DNA of 64,000 nt from assembly GCA_018136815.1 (NCBI GenBank), contig CM030933.1:4077741-4141740 (forward strand). The letters are read 5' to 3'. Source of the stretch: Isochrysis galbana (lineage: Eukaryota; Haptophyta; Isochrysidales; Isochrysidaceae). The notes under the pieces are model-generated. The model did not search any database and had not been told where the DNA came from. It saw only the letters and a program-made list of their open reading frames with translations. Of the stretch, positions 1 through 9,939 are shown piece after piece. The position numbers and the translations under genes are program-made. How positions within the stretch are numbered: the stretch's first letter is position 1; every line of letters begins with the position of its first letter.

Positions 1-103
1 TTAATTGTTAAGATCTTTTAGGTATAAGTAAGATGTTTTTTATTTTAAGAGCGGAGAGTTCTATTTTGGCCAACGTAAAACGTTGGCAAGGGAGCGCCGT
101 GCG

Positions 104-2254
104 ATGGAACCTTGCAGCAGAACGGGCACTCCTGGCGACATCGTGACGGTACTTACCACTTGGGGAGATGGCTCACGAGGAGCTCTCGGTCACGGGACCC
201 GGAATAATGAGATTCTTCCGCGCATTGTCACGTCCCTCTTGCCGCGCCGCCTGCATGCAGTCTCCTGCGGTGGTGGCGCCACCTTCGTCCAGGCTGTCGG
301 CGGCGAAGTCTTTTCCTGCGGGAGCTCGTCCTACGGTCTTCTTGGCCAAGGCTCGAATGAGGGCGTGCTCTGCAGTCCACAGCCAGTGCGCAAATTCCAA
401 GGACATGAGTTAATCTCCATAACATGCGGTGATAGACATGCTGCAGCAGTGGGTGCATTGGGAGAGTTTTTCATGTGGGGCGAGGGTGGTGATGGGCAAC
501 TTGGCTCTCTATCCGGGGAGCTCCCTCTGAACATCCCGCGTACTTCGAATGATGTGGTTGAGTGCGCGCGCGCAACTGCTGATGCCAAGGTGAGGTTCGG
601 TATCTCTCATGCTGAGGCAGTGGACAACATAGAGGCAGCTTCCAAGGCTTTGGCTGTTGCCTGTGGCTCGTTCCACACTCTTGCCCTTGCGCAATCGGGC
701 GCGGTCTACTCATGGGGTTTGGAAGGGTCTCCTCAATTAGGACAGGGAGAGAATACGCATGCTCCTGTCAAGCTTGCACAGCTCGCCAAGGGCCATGCAG
801 CAGAGACATCAAGACCTAATAGAAAGTCCGATTCGGCCGTTGATGAGATGGTGACTTCAGACCCTACCACAGTCGTACCAGGAGCGCCTGACAAAGATAC
901 CCCACATGTGACGTCTAGGCCTTCTGGAGCACCTGCGCGAGTGCCTGTCGTCCGTTCAGTGCGTTACATTTCAGCAGGTGTGGGGCACTCCGCAGCACTG
1001 TCAGCTAAGGGGCGGTTGTGGATGTTTGGCGCAAATGGAGATGGACAACTCGGTATGGGATATGCAGGTGGGCACGAATTTCTTCCCAGGCGCGTGCCAT
1101 CACTGATGTCCGTGAAGGTTGATGCAGTATCGTGCGGCGCCTTCTTCACTGCTCTTATAATTGATGGTGGCGCGCTACTAACCTTTGGCGCCAATGAATG
1201 CGGCCAGCTTGGTCATGGCAGTAACCAACCCGAGGTTGAGCCTCGTCTAGTCCACACACTCAAAGGCAATCCGGTCTCAAAAATCGCGTGCGGAGCCTAC
1301 CATCTTGCCGCACTCACGTCAGCCGGCACCTTGTATATGTGCGGGCGTAATGGGGATGGGGAACTCGGTCTGGGAGATATTCGTGGTTTGAACCAAACAC
1401 TACCTCAGCAGCTACCTCTCTTTGGAGAGGCCGGCGTGGCAACTCTTTCGCTCTCTTGCGGCTCCTTCCACACTGCGGCAATCGTCAGACTGCACAGGGT
1501 GCGTCTCTCAGAACTATTGGGCAGACACTCTGCGGCGATGCTCGAAGCTCGAGCTTTCCCGTCTGCTCCTACAAAAACACTCGTGCAATTTATGGCGTCC
1601 CCCGAGCGGAGCTCTAAACGTCTTACTTCTTCAGCAATCATTGCCGCTCGGCGCTGCAACTACAGCCAGGCTTTTCGGCCTCTTGATACGGATCTTGTTC
1701 ACCACGGCAGCGTCAGCCTAGAACAGTCAGTGGGCGGGGTGGAGCACAAGATGGAACCAAACCAACGTGTACAAGAGCTCGACGCGGAGCTTGACAGATT
1801 GCATGACCGACTAACAAGACCACTTTGCGGCCGTGTAACTAGCGTTGCTCAGGCCTTCCGCATGGGGCGTTCTCAATCTCTGTTTGTGGCAGCAGCACGT
1901 GATCTTTCTTGCTCCACCGATAGCGCGAAGGGACGACGAACAAGCGAGCAGAGTGCACGCTCATTAGCTGGTAGATCGAATTCCACATCGCCGCTCCCTC
2001 GCATTCCTCGATCCGACCACAACGACTCATCCCACTCTTTCCCCATGACAAACGTGACATCAGATTCGCCCTCCGCTTTACGTCGTAGAAGTCGCCAAGG
2101 CGGTCTACATGCCTCTGTTTCTCAGCCAGAATTGTCGACGACGAGGATGTACGGTTCATTCTGCCACGTCTCATCGCAAGAGAGCGGACCAAGTAGCCCG
2201 ATCACCACCATGCTAGTACGCCCCGCGCTACCCCGATCGCGTCGGGACGTTTGA
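104..2254 (+). CDS. RCC1-repeat (seven-bladed propeller) protein, 716 aa
   Basis: The frame runs without interruption from ATG at 104 to the stop ending at 2254. The frame is open a little further upstream but only from a TTG, so 104 is the start chosen. Seven RCC1-type repeats are visible between about residues 15 and 465, each with the W/F/C-G-x-G/N-x-x-G-x-LG-x-G pattern (for example TWGDGSRGALGHG, MFGANGDGQLGMG, MCGRNGDGELGLG). Blades three to five are separated by long spacers, including a Ser/Thr/Pro-rich one around residues 230-280. The last 250 residues are basic, Ser-rich and probably disordered, with a short charged helix near residue 560. RCC1 folds act as exchange factors for Ran or as scaffolds and ubiquitin-pathway modules; no second domain says which applies here. 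The propeller call is secure, the role unknown. Intronless as read. Confidence 0.88.
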   Translation: MEPCSRTGTPGDIVTVLTTWGDGSRGALGHGTRNNEILPRIVTSLLPRRLHAVSCGGGATFVQAVGGEVFSCGSSSYGLLGQGSNEGVLCSPQPVRKFQGHELISITCGDRHAAAVGALGEFFMWGEGGDGQLGSLSGELPLNIPRTSNDVVECARATADAKVRFGISHAEAVDNIEAASKALAVACGSFHTLALAQSGAVYSWGLEGSPQLGQGENTHAPVKLAQLAKGHAAETSRPNRKSDSAVDEMVTSDPTTVVPGAPDKDTPHVTSRPSGAPARVPVVRSVRYISAGVGHSAALSAKGRLWMFGANGDGQLGMGYAGGHEFLPRRVPSLMSVKVDAVSCGAFFTALIIDGGALLTFGANECGQLGHGSNQPEVEPRLVHTLKGNPVSKIACGAYHLAALTSAGTLYMCGRNGDGELGLGDIRGLNQTLPQQLPLFGEAGVATLSLSCGSFHTAAIVRLHRVRLSELLGRHSAAMLEARAFPSAPTKTLVQFMASPERSSKRLTSSAIIAARRCNYSQAFRPLDTDLVHHGSVSLEQSVGGVEHKMEPNQRVQELDAELDRLHDRLTRPLCGRVTSVAQAFRMGRSQSLFVAAARDLSCSTDSAKGRRTSEQSARSLAGRSNSTSPLPRIPRSDHNDSSHSFPMTNVTSDSPSALRRRSRQGGLHASVSQPELSTTRMYGSFCHVSSQESGPSSPITTMLVRPALPRSRRDV

Positions 2255-2532
2255 ATCCTTTGAAATATGAGAGCACAACTTACGTGACTATGAGGGCATG
2301 TGGTGCTGTCAAACATCGAGCGCTTTTGCGGATCTGCTACCAGGGTCTCAATGAAAAAGACGGATATCAGCGTAGAACCACCCCTCTCTCTATGTCGGTT
2401 GGTTGATAATGATAAGCGGCTGGTTTGCCCTCCATTTCAAACCACCTCCTCACCTCCTACGCCTACGCCGGACATCATCAGCCTACCTGTGCCAGGCAAG
2501 TATTCTTTTGTGTTCAGTGGGCGCCACGTTGT
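2255..2532. other. 3' flank of the RCC1 gene, no gene seen
   Basis: About 280 bases follow the stop codon before an inserted element. Short reading frames here have no recognisable features. It is probably 3' UTR and spacer. Confidence 0.4.
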
Positions 2533-3267
2533 TGCATGTGAATAATAAATAATTTTTAATTTTTTAACAAATTTTTATGGGTCGCGGCGCGGCAAAGGAA
2601 TGGGACTAGCGCGCACACAAGACAGGACTCCCTGCCGCGGCGAGCGCAAGCACCCTTCCCCCTTATGCCACCCAGCTCTTCACTAGCTTACTACCTGCGC
2701 TAGCCGGAGCACCCCTCCCTCCACACTCAAACAGCCCCCCACGCCAGGATCCTGTTTTGGTCTCGCAGGCAAGGGGGCCTAATGGGAGGGAGAGGAGCAA
2801 CTCCTCAAAGAGGAGCTTTGGGGAAGGAGATGTTTGAGTGGGGGCGCTATACCCTTGCGCTAGGCATGGGCAGCGACGCCGCCTCAACACATGTCCTCCC
2901 TCTGGCCTTGAGTCGAATTTTTTGGTGTTTGAAACCGAGGGCGAGGGGGTTTGTGCTTCTTGGGTTGGTTGTAGTGGGATGAGGGAGTGGGAGATGGAGT
3001 GAAGTGTTGAAAGAGGGCCCAAGGCAGGGCACTGAGTTGTAGGTACTTGTGGCCCACAAGCGTGGGGTGAAAACGGGAAGTGTATCAACATGTGTCTTGA
3101 ATTGAAATTTTTGGTGCTTTGAACAGAGGGCGGGGGGGTTCGTGCTGTTTGGGTTGGTTGAAGTGTGAAGGGGGAGTGGGAGAGGGAGTCTAGTGTTGAA
3201 AGAGGGCCCAAGGCAGGGCACTGAGTGATTGGTACTAGTGGCCCACAATGCATGTGAATAATAAATA
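2533..3267. mobile_element. 697-bp insertion flanked by a 19-bp target-site duplication
   Basis: The 19-base string TGCATGTGAATAATAAATA occurs at 2533-2551 and again at 3249-3267, bounding an insert at 2552-3248. One end of the insert (2552-2577) is A/T-rich; read on the minus strand this is an A-rich tail, so the insert is probably a non-LTR-type retroposed element in minus orientation. A block at about 2581-2712 is closely similar to 22613-22742, so the element is a repeat family member. No coding capacity is evident. Confidence 0.75.
2905..3242. repeat. Imperfect tandem duplication of about 190 bp inside the insertion
   Basis: Two adjacent units share several long blocks, including GTGTTGAAAGAGGGCCCAAG at about 3005 and 3193 and the following GCAGGGCACTGAGT. 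The second unit is slightly diverged, so the duplication is not recent. Confidence 0.7.
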
Positions 3268-4289
3268 GGGCCATGGCAATACTTGTAGCGAAAATCGCCC
3301 AAACTTGTCGGCCAAACTTGTAGCATTCTTGTGCACGCGCGAAAATGCTTCCACCAACCACCACACATTTCCCTTCAAAAACACTAAAATAAAAACCCGT
3401 ATTCGTATTCCGAGACCGAGACGCGAGACGCTCCGGCCCTTGCGGTCCAAGAGAGTGTCCACCAGATATTCATTATCTTGTAGTGGGTCACCGTCCGAGA
3501 GCGTACGTATAGTAGGGTCGTAGATTGGTAATATGAACATGTATGCGTAGTGTGTTCGCGGGGGGGCCGGCGGAGGTGTCGTTCCGTCAATTGTGGGACA
3601 TCAGTCGAATTGAGCGATCAAATGTCCACAGTTATTTAAAATTAAATAAGGGCTAGCACTGCGTGCCCCCCCCCTTCCCCCTCCCTTCGCCTCTCACCGA
3701 CCTACCAGAGAGAGAAGGCTCCTACTGCCTGCCTCCCTCCTCCCTCCTCGCTCACCCTCCAGCTCTCTCCTCGCCCTCGTCTTCCTCACGATGGTGGCGA
3801 CTCGGCGCGCATCGGTACGGTCCTCCGTCCTCTCGTCTCGTGCTCCTGCTCGCTGGTTTCGTTCGACTCGCTCGACACGGCCACCTGTCGACTGGACGCC
3901 AAGCGCAAGCGCTGCTCGCACGACTCGTTCCTCCTCCTGCTCCAATGGCGCGGCGGAGGAGGCGGAGCCTGTTCGCGTTCCTGATGCCGAGGAGGAGGCC
4001 CTTTCCCCGACCGAGGAGGCCACCATCACCACCACCGACGAGGACCCCGGGCCTGTGGGAGGAGAAGAGAAGAACGAGAACAGTGCGTCGGACGCTCCAG
4101 GCCGTCTTCTTCCCATCGCGCCCCCCTTAGGCTTAGGGGCGGAGGGCGAGAACGCGCCCGCGGCGACCCCTAGAGCCCTCCAACTCGACTTCACAAAAGG
4201 CTCATTTACTATATATATAATCTGATTCGATAATCAAGAAACCGAGGCCCGTCCACCCATTTGCCCCTTTCGTCAACGTTCCGCCGCCG
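3268..4289. other. Low-complexity interval without a convincing gene
   Basis: The segment from about 3665 to 4200 is C/T-rich and then GAG/GAC-rich, and gives overlapping open frames on both strands whose translations are low-complexity (Ser/Arg/Pro or Ala/Glu runs). None is supported. It may be the 5' untranslated part of the element carrying the ORF at 4290. Confidence 0.4.
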
Positions 4290-5129
4290 ATGTCCGCCGC
4301 CTCCCCAGGGCTGAGCGCGGTGGAGCTGCGCTGCATGGAAATGATCCAATCCATGGCCGCGCAGTTCACCAAGCAGCTCGCCGCGGTCACCGAGGCGATC
4401 GAGAAGGGTGCCCCCGCTTCACGGGCTGCATCCATCGCCTCCAAACCTGGGGGAGGAGAGCCCGCACAAACTGAAGCGCCACAACCACCCACGTCGTCGC
4501 CTCGACCTCCCCCGAAACCCCCGAAAGCCCCCAAAGGCCGTAAAGGCCATCGCCACCGGCGCCACCGCTCACCGAGCCCCTCGTCGTCTTCGTCCGATTC
4601 GTCGCATTCGTCGCGGTCGTACTCAGGCTCGGGCGCTACCAGCAGCCCGTCTGACGCCAGCGATTCAGAATCGGGTGACTCAGAACACCCGCGCCACCGG
4701 ACGCGCCGCCACCACCACGGCCGCGGCCAAACCGACCGGAAGCGGCACGACCGTCACAAGGGCCGGCCGCCCAAGGCCGCTACGGATTCGTCCCGCTCCA
4801 AGCCCCGCCGCTCCCTCTACGGAGACCTGGCTAAGCCTGAGGGCCAGACGGGCCCGGAAAAGCGGCGCCTCTGCCGCTCCTCCGCGGTCGCCGAATTTCC
4901 CCCCCGCGGTCGCCGAATTTCCCCCGCGGTCGCCGAATGTCCCCCCCGCGGTCGCCGAACGGTTTCCCCCGCGCGGAGCTCTCTTACCGACCGTCCGCAA
5001 GCCCTCGTCTTCCCCACGGAACACTTGCAAAGCACTGACCTGACTCTTCCAAGCGTTTGTAACAGGGCCAGCCGTGTAATAGTTGGGCGTCCGCCACACC
5101 GCCTAAACCCTCAGGTAAAACTCTCGTAA
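4290..5129 (+). CDS. Possible retroelement gag/ORF1-like protein, 279 aa
   Basis: An ATG-started frame of 279 codons. Residues 5-40 form a predicted amphipathic helix (AVELRCMEMIQSMAAQFTKQ), followed by a Pro-rich linker and a long Ser/Arg/His-rich basic region (roughly residues 90-190) that could bind nucleic acid. The last third is encoded by a short tandem repeat and looks decayed. A helical oligomerisation segment plus a basic tail is the general plan of retrotransposon gag or ORF1 proteins, but no zinc knuckle is present and no reverse transcriptase follows. Surroundings are repeat-rich. It could equally be a chance frame in GC-rich DNA. Confidence 0.35.
   Translation: MSAASPGLSAVELRCMEMIQSMAAQFTKQLAAVTEAIEKGAPASRAASIASKPGGGEPAQTEAPQPPTSSPRPPPKPPKAPKGRKGHRHRRHRSPSPSSSSSDSSHSSRSYSGSGATSSPSDASDSESGDSEHPRHRTRRHHHGRGQTDRKRHDRHKGRPPKAATDSSRSKPRRSLYGDLAKPEGQTGPEKRRLCRSSAVAEFPPRGRRISPAVAECPPRGRRTVSPARSSLTDRPQALVFPTEHLQSTDLTLPSVCNRASRVIVGRPPHRLNPQVKLS
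4884..4970. repeat. 20-22 bp tandem repeat, four units
   Basis: The unit GCGGTCGCCGAATTTCCCCC starts at 4884, 4906, 4926 and about 4948, with one or two base changes and C-run length changes between units. Confidence 0.85.
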
Positions 5130-6515
5130 AAGAGAGAAGAGAGGGGACTATTACACTGAATCCTGCGGTCTTGCGGACTGCCGTGCCGACCGCCGATTCT
5201 TCACCTCACAGTCCGGACGGGTGTGGCTCCCCCTAATTGCTTATTTGTCTTGTCTTTGCTTTCTGCACGTTTCCATCTGTTTCGCTCACCTCTACCTCGC
5301 GAGGACGCTCGATTCTAGCAGGGGGGTGTCGCATCCGCGATCGACTTCCGACCTTAGGCGTCTTCGAGCCCAGTCGTTCTTGTTGCCGCGGAGTTTTACT
5401 CGTAAATTGTAGAACTCTTCACTCGTAACTCGCCCCTCGCTCCTTGCCGTTGCGCCCCTTTGTGGCCTGTCTCGCTCCTGTTTCGCTCCTTTGCACCTTG
5501 GGCCTTGCTCTGCCTTTGGTCCCTCCTTGCTGTCGTTCCCCCGCGCTCGTTCTCGCTCTCGTCGTAGGTGTTCGTCGCTGCGGACCTTTCCCCCGCGCGA
5601 AGCCTACCCTCTCGCCCCTTCCGGTTTACGCTCGTAGATTCCCTCCTTACTTTCTACCTACTCGTTCGCGGTAACCGCCGTTCGCCGTCGGCTCTTCCGT
5701 CGCATCGTCGCTCTCTTGTCGGCTTTCTCTTCCTTGTTTCCTTCCTTCTGTGTCTTCCCCGCCCAGGTGGGAAAAATACGTTAGTGTGGAGGAATGTTGG
5801 GTGAAAGTCGAGTGTGCGTGTCTCGGATTGTTGTCGGACTCGTCGGATTGGTACCCTGTCGGCCTCTGTCGCCCTCGTCCCTCGCCCCAGTCGCTCCTCG
5901 CTCCCTCGTTCTCGCTCTCGCTCTCGCTCAGTCGTAACGAGCAATCTTACAACACCAACCAAATCCACTCACTCACCCACTCACCCTCGCTATCAGCCAT
6001 GTCCGCTCCGTCTTCGCGCTCGCCCTCGCCACTGCCCGCCATCCATCCTCCAACCATGGAAGATGGAAGATGGTCTGCCCGTCCCGCCCGCCAATGGCCA
6101 AAATGCCGTGCCTGCCGCCGCCTACCTTCCGTCCCGTTCGGTCCCTCCTGTTCCATCCGTAACCTCCAATCCGTCAATTTGGCCTTTGGCCTCCGGCCAA
6201 ATTAGGCCAAATACGGCAAATGTTTCCCAGCTACCATCTAGGATGAGGGCTACAGCCCCGCACCACTAGGAGTAGGGGTAAACGAGCAACAACAAAACAA
6301 AACAAGAAACCTCGAAACCTCGAAAACTCTAATGTACCCCTCTCAGCAGCCAAAACCAGTGGAAGAGGAAGGAGGAAGACTGAGAGAGAGAGAGAGAGAG
6401 AACCTCCTACTCTCTCTCTTCTCTCTCCCATTCCCTCGCGCGCGCGCTTCATCCCACCTCCTCTCGCCTGCCCTCCTTCCCCGCCGGCCCCTCCCTCCCG
6501 CCGGCCACCCGGCGG
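5130..6515. other. Non-coding interval with retroelement 5'-like sequence
   Basis: No gene is supported. The stretch 5870-6060 has CTCTCG repeats followed by an ATG at 6000 opening a Ser/Pro-rich frame. The same arrangement (CTCTCG repeats, then a Ser/Pro frame beginning with Met-Ser) occurs at 58690-58960, suggesting decayed 5' regions of non-LTR elements. A GA microsatellite lies at about 6381-6400 and a C/T-rich stretch runs up to the next start codon. Confidence 0.35.
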
Positions 6516-7814
6516 ATGAAGGGCAACAAGAGCGCCGCAAGGCTCAACAACGACGCAGTGGCCGAAGCACAGGCCAAAGCACTCCAAGAAGAGCTTACCA
6601 GGGTGCAGGCAGCGGGGAGCAGTCAGTTGCCAGCTTCGGGCGGAGTATCAGACGGAGTCGCATTGCTCTGCGACGCAGCAGCGCGCGGCGATGTGGCGGC
6701 GATGCGCCGCATCGTTCGCGAGCGCGGCGTCGATGTGAATTCGAGCGATCACGATCATCGCACGGCATGCCACCTCGCAGCGACCACTGGTTCAGTGGCA
6801 GCGCTCCAGTTCCTGATCGATGAGTGCTCTGCACATCCAAACCCTGTGGATCGCTGGGGACACACTCCCCTCGACGAGGCGATGGCAGCCAAGCACCCGA
6901 AGGCCGACAAGTTTCTACGAAGGCGCGGCGGTGCCTTGGGCCTCGCGAGTGAGCGCTTCCTGTCCTCGGGCTCCTCAGGGTCAAGGCTCACAACATCCAC
7001 TGCTGCGGCCTCTACTAGCAATGCATCTGCTGCCACACATAGCAGTGGTATCCAGTCTTCTTTTCTCCGTTGGCCACGGCGTGTAGCGCAGAGCAGCAGC
7101 TTGCAGGTTTCTTCACACTTGGAAGTGTCACAGCCGCAAGCTACTCTTTTCCAGGTGCCCAGGCGAGAAATGGTGGGGCCACACACCTTGACTTTGATCA
7201 AGATGGGTTGGCTGCGTAAGCTCTCCAAAGGGGGTTGGACAGCGAATTGGAATCGGCGTTTCTTTGCTCTCGCGGGCTCTACACTCTTCTACGCCGACAA
7301 TGAAGATAAAATCACCTTTCAGCCGAAAATATTTGCTGAGCTCCGCTCGCTCAACGTGCTGCAGATTGATCATGCTGAGAGCGAATTCAGCTACCCCCAC
7401 CTCTTTGCTCTTAGCGATGCAACTGGCGAAGGCGCGCTATATCTATCGGCCTCATCGGACAGCGATCGCCTTGGGTGGATGCGTGCTATTGCTTCAGTCA
7501 GGCTTGCTCCTGCGTGCGATGTGGGCCGACTCTCCGATCTTTTCATGTTGCGGCAGAGGCAGCTCGATGACTTGGCAGGCGTTTGCTATGGAGAAGCGAA
7601 CTCTACCCCATCCTATGCAAGGGGTACTCCAAACCCGTATTTTGGCCCTAAAGATTTAGCATTCTCGCAGTGGGCTCCGATGCTCTATCAGGACAATTCT
7701 ACTTCTGCTTTGAGGCGCTCGGCATCTGTCGACTACTCTGAGACGCCATCGTGGGTGCAGTCATGGCTCAAGTGCTTACCCGTTCAAGTGCAAAAGTGTT
7801 TGCGAAACATCTGA
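6516..7814 (+). CDS. Ankyrin-repeat and PH-domain protein, 432 aa
   Basis: An intronless frame from ATG 6516. Residues 48-135 hold two to three ankyrin repeats (LLCDAAARGDVAAMRRIVRE, then a unit ending in ACHLAATTGSVAALQFLIDE, then WGHTPLDEAMAAKHPKADKF). A Ser/Thr-rich linker of about 90 residues follows. Residues 226-328 are a pleckstrin-homology domain: it opens with KMGWLRKLSKGGWTANWNRR, followed by FFAL, and closes with the hallmark C-terminal helix tryptophan in DRLGWMRAIASV. Basic residues in the first beta-hairpin loop (KLSKGG, NWNRR) suit phosphoinositide binding, so membrane recruitment is likely, with the ankyrin part binding a protein partner. The last 100 residues are unrecognised. 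The architecture resembles ankyrin-PH signalling adaptors, but no GAP or kinase domain is present. Confidence 0.9.
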   Translation: MKGNKSAARLNNDAVAEAQAKALQEELTRVQAAGSSQLPASGGVSDGVALLCDAAARGDVAAMRRIVRERGVDVNSSDHDHRTACHLAATTGSVAALQFLIDECSAHPNPVDRWGHTPLDEAMAAKHPKADKFLRRRGGALGLASERFLSSGSSGSRLTTSTAAASTSNASAATHSSGIQSSFLRWPRRVAQSSSLQVSSHLEVSQPQATLFQVPRREMVGPHTLTLIKMGWLRKLSKGGWTANWNRRFFALAGSTLFYADNEDKITFQPKIFAELRSLNVLQIDHAESEFSYPHLFALSDATGEGALYLSASSDSDRLGWMRAIASVRLAPACDVGRLSDLFMLRQRQLDDLAGVCYGEANSTPSYARGTPNPYFGPKDLAFSQWAPMLYQDNSTSALRRSASVDYSETPSWVQSWLKCLPVQVQKCLRNI

Positions 7815-8038
7815 GCACACTAGTAAACAAGCACCGCCGCCTTGACACTTACTCCTTGGCGCAGGAGGTCCACCCTGGTGTCGAAGCATCCCAGGGGCGG
7901 AAAACAGGGAACTGAGGGGCTTTCTAGACCTTGAACCTGTCTTCAGTTTTGCAGCTTGGCCCTTCGAGTTCACGGCCCGCGAGTTGGCGGCTTAGCGTAG
8001 GTAAGAAGGAATGAGAAAGCACTTGCGGTTACGTATGG
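7815..8038. other. 3' flank of the ankyrin-PH gene, nothing recognised
   Basis: No reading frame or repeat is recognised here; probably 3' UTR and spacer before a transposon fragment. Confidence 0.35.
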
Positions 8039-8155
8039 TAGCTCGGTCACTCACTCATTTTAACCACTTTTTCCCACCTCCCCTGGGTGTCCAAGGATTC
8101 CTTAGGGTCCCCCCCTACCTGCCCCGGCAACTCCCTCCCCCCTCCGAACAACCGG
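8039..8155 (+). mobile_element. Truncated end of the DNA transposon family seen at 8771
   Basis: It begins TAGCTCGGTCACTCACT, one base different from the terminal repeat at 8771, and the following 117 bases match 8771-8886 almost throughout. No matching far terminus was found nearby, so this is a terminal fragment. Confidence 0.75.
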
Positions 8156-8562
8156 GAAAGTGGCACGGAACGCGAATCGGAGGGACGGAGGATGTAAGGA
8201 AGGGCGCGGCGAGCAGATACCGCTTGCTTATGACTTGTATGGACTCGTAGACTCGAAAGGAAGACTCGGAAGACTCGGGGCGTGGGGGTACTCAGGGGGA
8301 GAGAGTCTCGCAGAGCGACTGCAGAACGAGAAGTCGAAGTCATGCCGGTTTATTACCTTAAACGAGCCAACAATGATAGTAACAGCAAAAACAAAATTCG
8401 AATCGCAAATTTCGAGACCAAAATCTGCAAACCTGGACTTGAGACCATGGGGAAACCGAATCTGTGTGTCTTGTGCGTCAGTGGCAACACGGGGAACTGT
8501 TCAATTGTAATTATGAGCGCGTACCTTACACGAATATTCATGCCTACAGCCTTCAGATGGGC

Positions 8563-9900
8563 AGGAATACAACAGCGGCAGGCCTGCAGCTGCCCATTGG
8601 CGACCCTGGAGGCTCATGGAGGCCAGCTCAGGGCTCAGGGGGCAGAGGAGGCTGGGGCTGGGCCCTGGCCTCCCCTGCCTCTCCCTCGCTGGCGCTCCTG
8701 AGCCTCAGGGGCCCCCACGCTGCACCTGTCTGCCTGTCGAACAGGGGGGGAGGAGGGGTTGGAGCAATGGTAGCCCGGTCACTCACTCTTTTTAACCACT
8801 ATTTCCCACCTCCCCTGGGTGTCCAAGGATTCCTTAGGGTCCCCCCCTACCTGCCCCGGCAACTCCCTCCCCCCTCCGAACGACCCCCTCCCGCCCCACG
8901 AAGGGCAATGGCGTCGGTGAGGGACCCCCCTCCCTTCCCCCGCGCGTGGCGGTGGCGGCGATTGGCGTGGCTGCTCGGGCGGCATATTCGAATATGGTGC
9001 CTGGTAGGGGATTCTATCGTAGTGGATGACCGAGAAAGCGCCGGCAGCGCGCTCGGTAGAGGTGGGAAGTTGGGTGTTCGAACGCATCTCGGTACGTTAC
9101 CGTTTAGGCGGTTTTTTCGCCAATGCCGATATTCGACAAGATGTGCGAGGCTGGAGAGGGGAATTGGCTCGGCCATTAGAGCAGCATATCTTGATTTAAC
9201 GTTTTCTGCTGTCCTAGTTGAAATGGATGAAAGAAAAGACCATGCCGTCCGCCCGGTCGCGGTGCCAAATTAGCCGCTCTAGCCCTCGGTGACTAGTGCT
9301 TCACGTAAGCGTCTTGAGTTTTGTGATACTTTCGTACACATTGAAGTGCAAAATTATGAGTTTGACTTAGGGTCCAGTGTGCAAAGAACCACCCCTTGTA
9401 GACCCAGTGAGTTGGCGTCAAAATTTTTCTCGTCATTCCATGTTTGTGCCTCGCATGAAGGGCCTCACTAAAAATATACCGGAGGGGGGCCCGACTGTAT
9501 TTCGCGCACCGTCTTCGAAGGCCTGAAATTCGGCATTTGGCATTTTTCGAAAACTTCGCCGGGGAACCCCCAATTTTTTTTGCTGATCCATCCTACCGGA
9601 ACCTATAGGGAGCTTATTTAGCCCTTCATTTACCCATAATTGCTGGTGCCCTCCGCACCCCCATAGTGAGTGACCGGGCTAGCAATGGGCTGGCCACGCC
9701 GGGCCAGGATGGGCGAATCAGGCGAGCCTGTCAGTGGGGGAGAGGGCCAGCGGTCAGCAGGGCAGTGGCCTCCTGGCAAGCCATCAGGCGTGCCAGGAGG
9801 ATGGGTGGTTCCTCCCCCATGGCAGGGGAGGAGTGGAGAGAGGGGGGGGCTCGTGCCCCCCCATGGGCGAGCTAAGTATAAACTTAGTTGCCCCTAATCC
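8563..9900 (+). mobile_element. Short stem-loop element (family A), split by a DNA transposon
   Basis: The two halves, 8563-8770 and 9681-9900, together match the minus-strand copy at 63360-63805. The second half ends in a G-run/C-run hairpin (about 9846-9868) followed by the palindrome CTAAGTATAAACTTAG and then TTG. No open reading frame of note. An A-rich stretch (ACTAATAAAAGAAAAAGAA) follows. Best described as a SINE-like non-autonomous repeat. Confidence 0.75.
8771..9680. mobile_element. 910-bp non-autonomous DNA transposon, hAT-like
   Basis: Left terminus TAGCCCGGTCACTCACT at 8771; the right end reads AGTGAGTGACCGGGCT(A), its inverted complement. The flanking duplication is AGCAATGG at 8763-8770 and 9681-9688. 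One base is ambiguous, so it is 7 bp if the final A belongs to the terminal repeat. An uninterrupted paralogous site with a single AGCAATGG is at 63563-63572 on the other strand. An 8-bp duplication is typical of hAT elements. No transposase is encoded. Confidence 0.85.
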
Positions 9901-9939
9901 CTAATAACTAATAAAAGAAAAAGAACGCCGGTTTGACCG

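Noticed and set aside
2663-3364. 233-codon minus-strand frame
   Set aside because: It translates the 190-bp tandem duplication of an inserted element; repeat-driven and not conserved in plan with any protein I know.
3663-4225. Overlapping frames on both strands
   Set aside because: Low-complexity sequence open in several frames at once; no domain and no consistent start.
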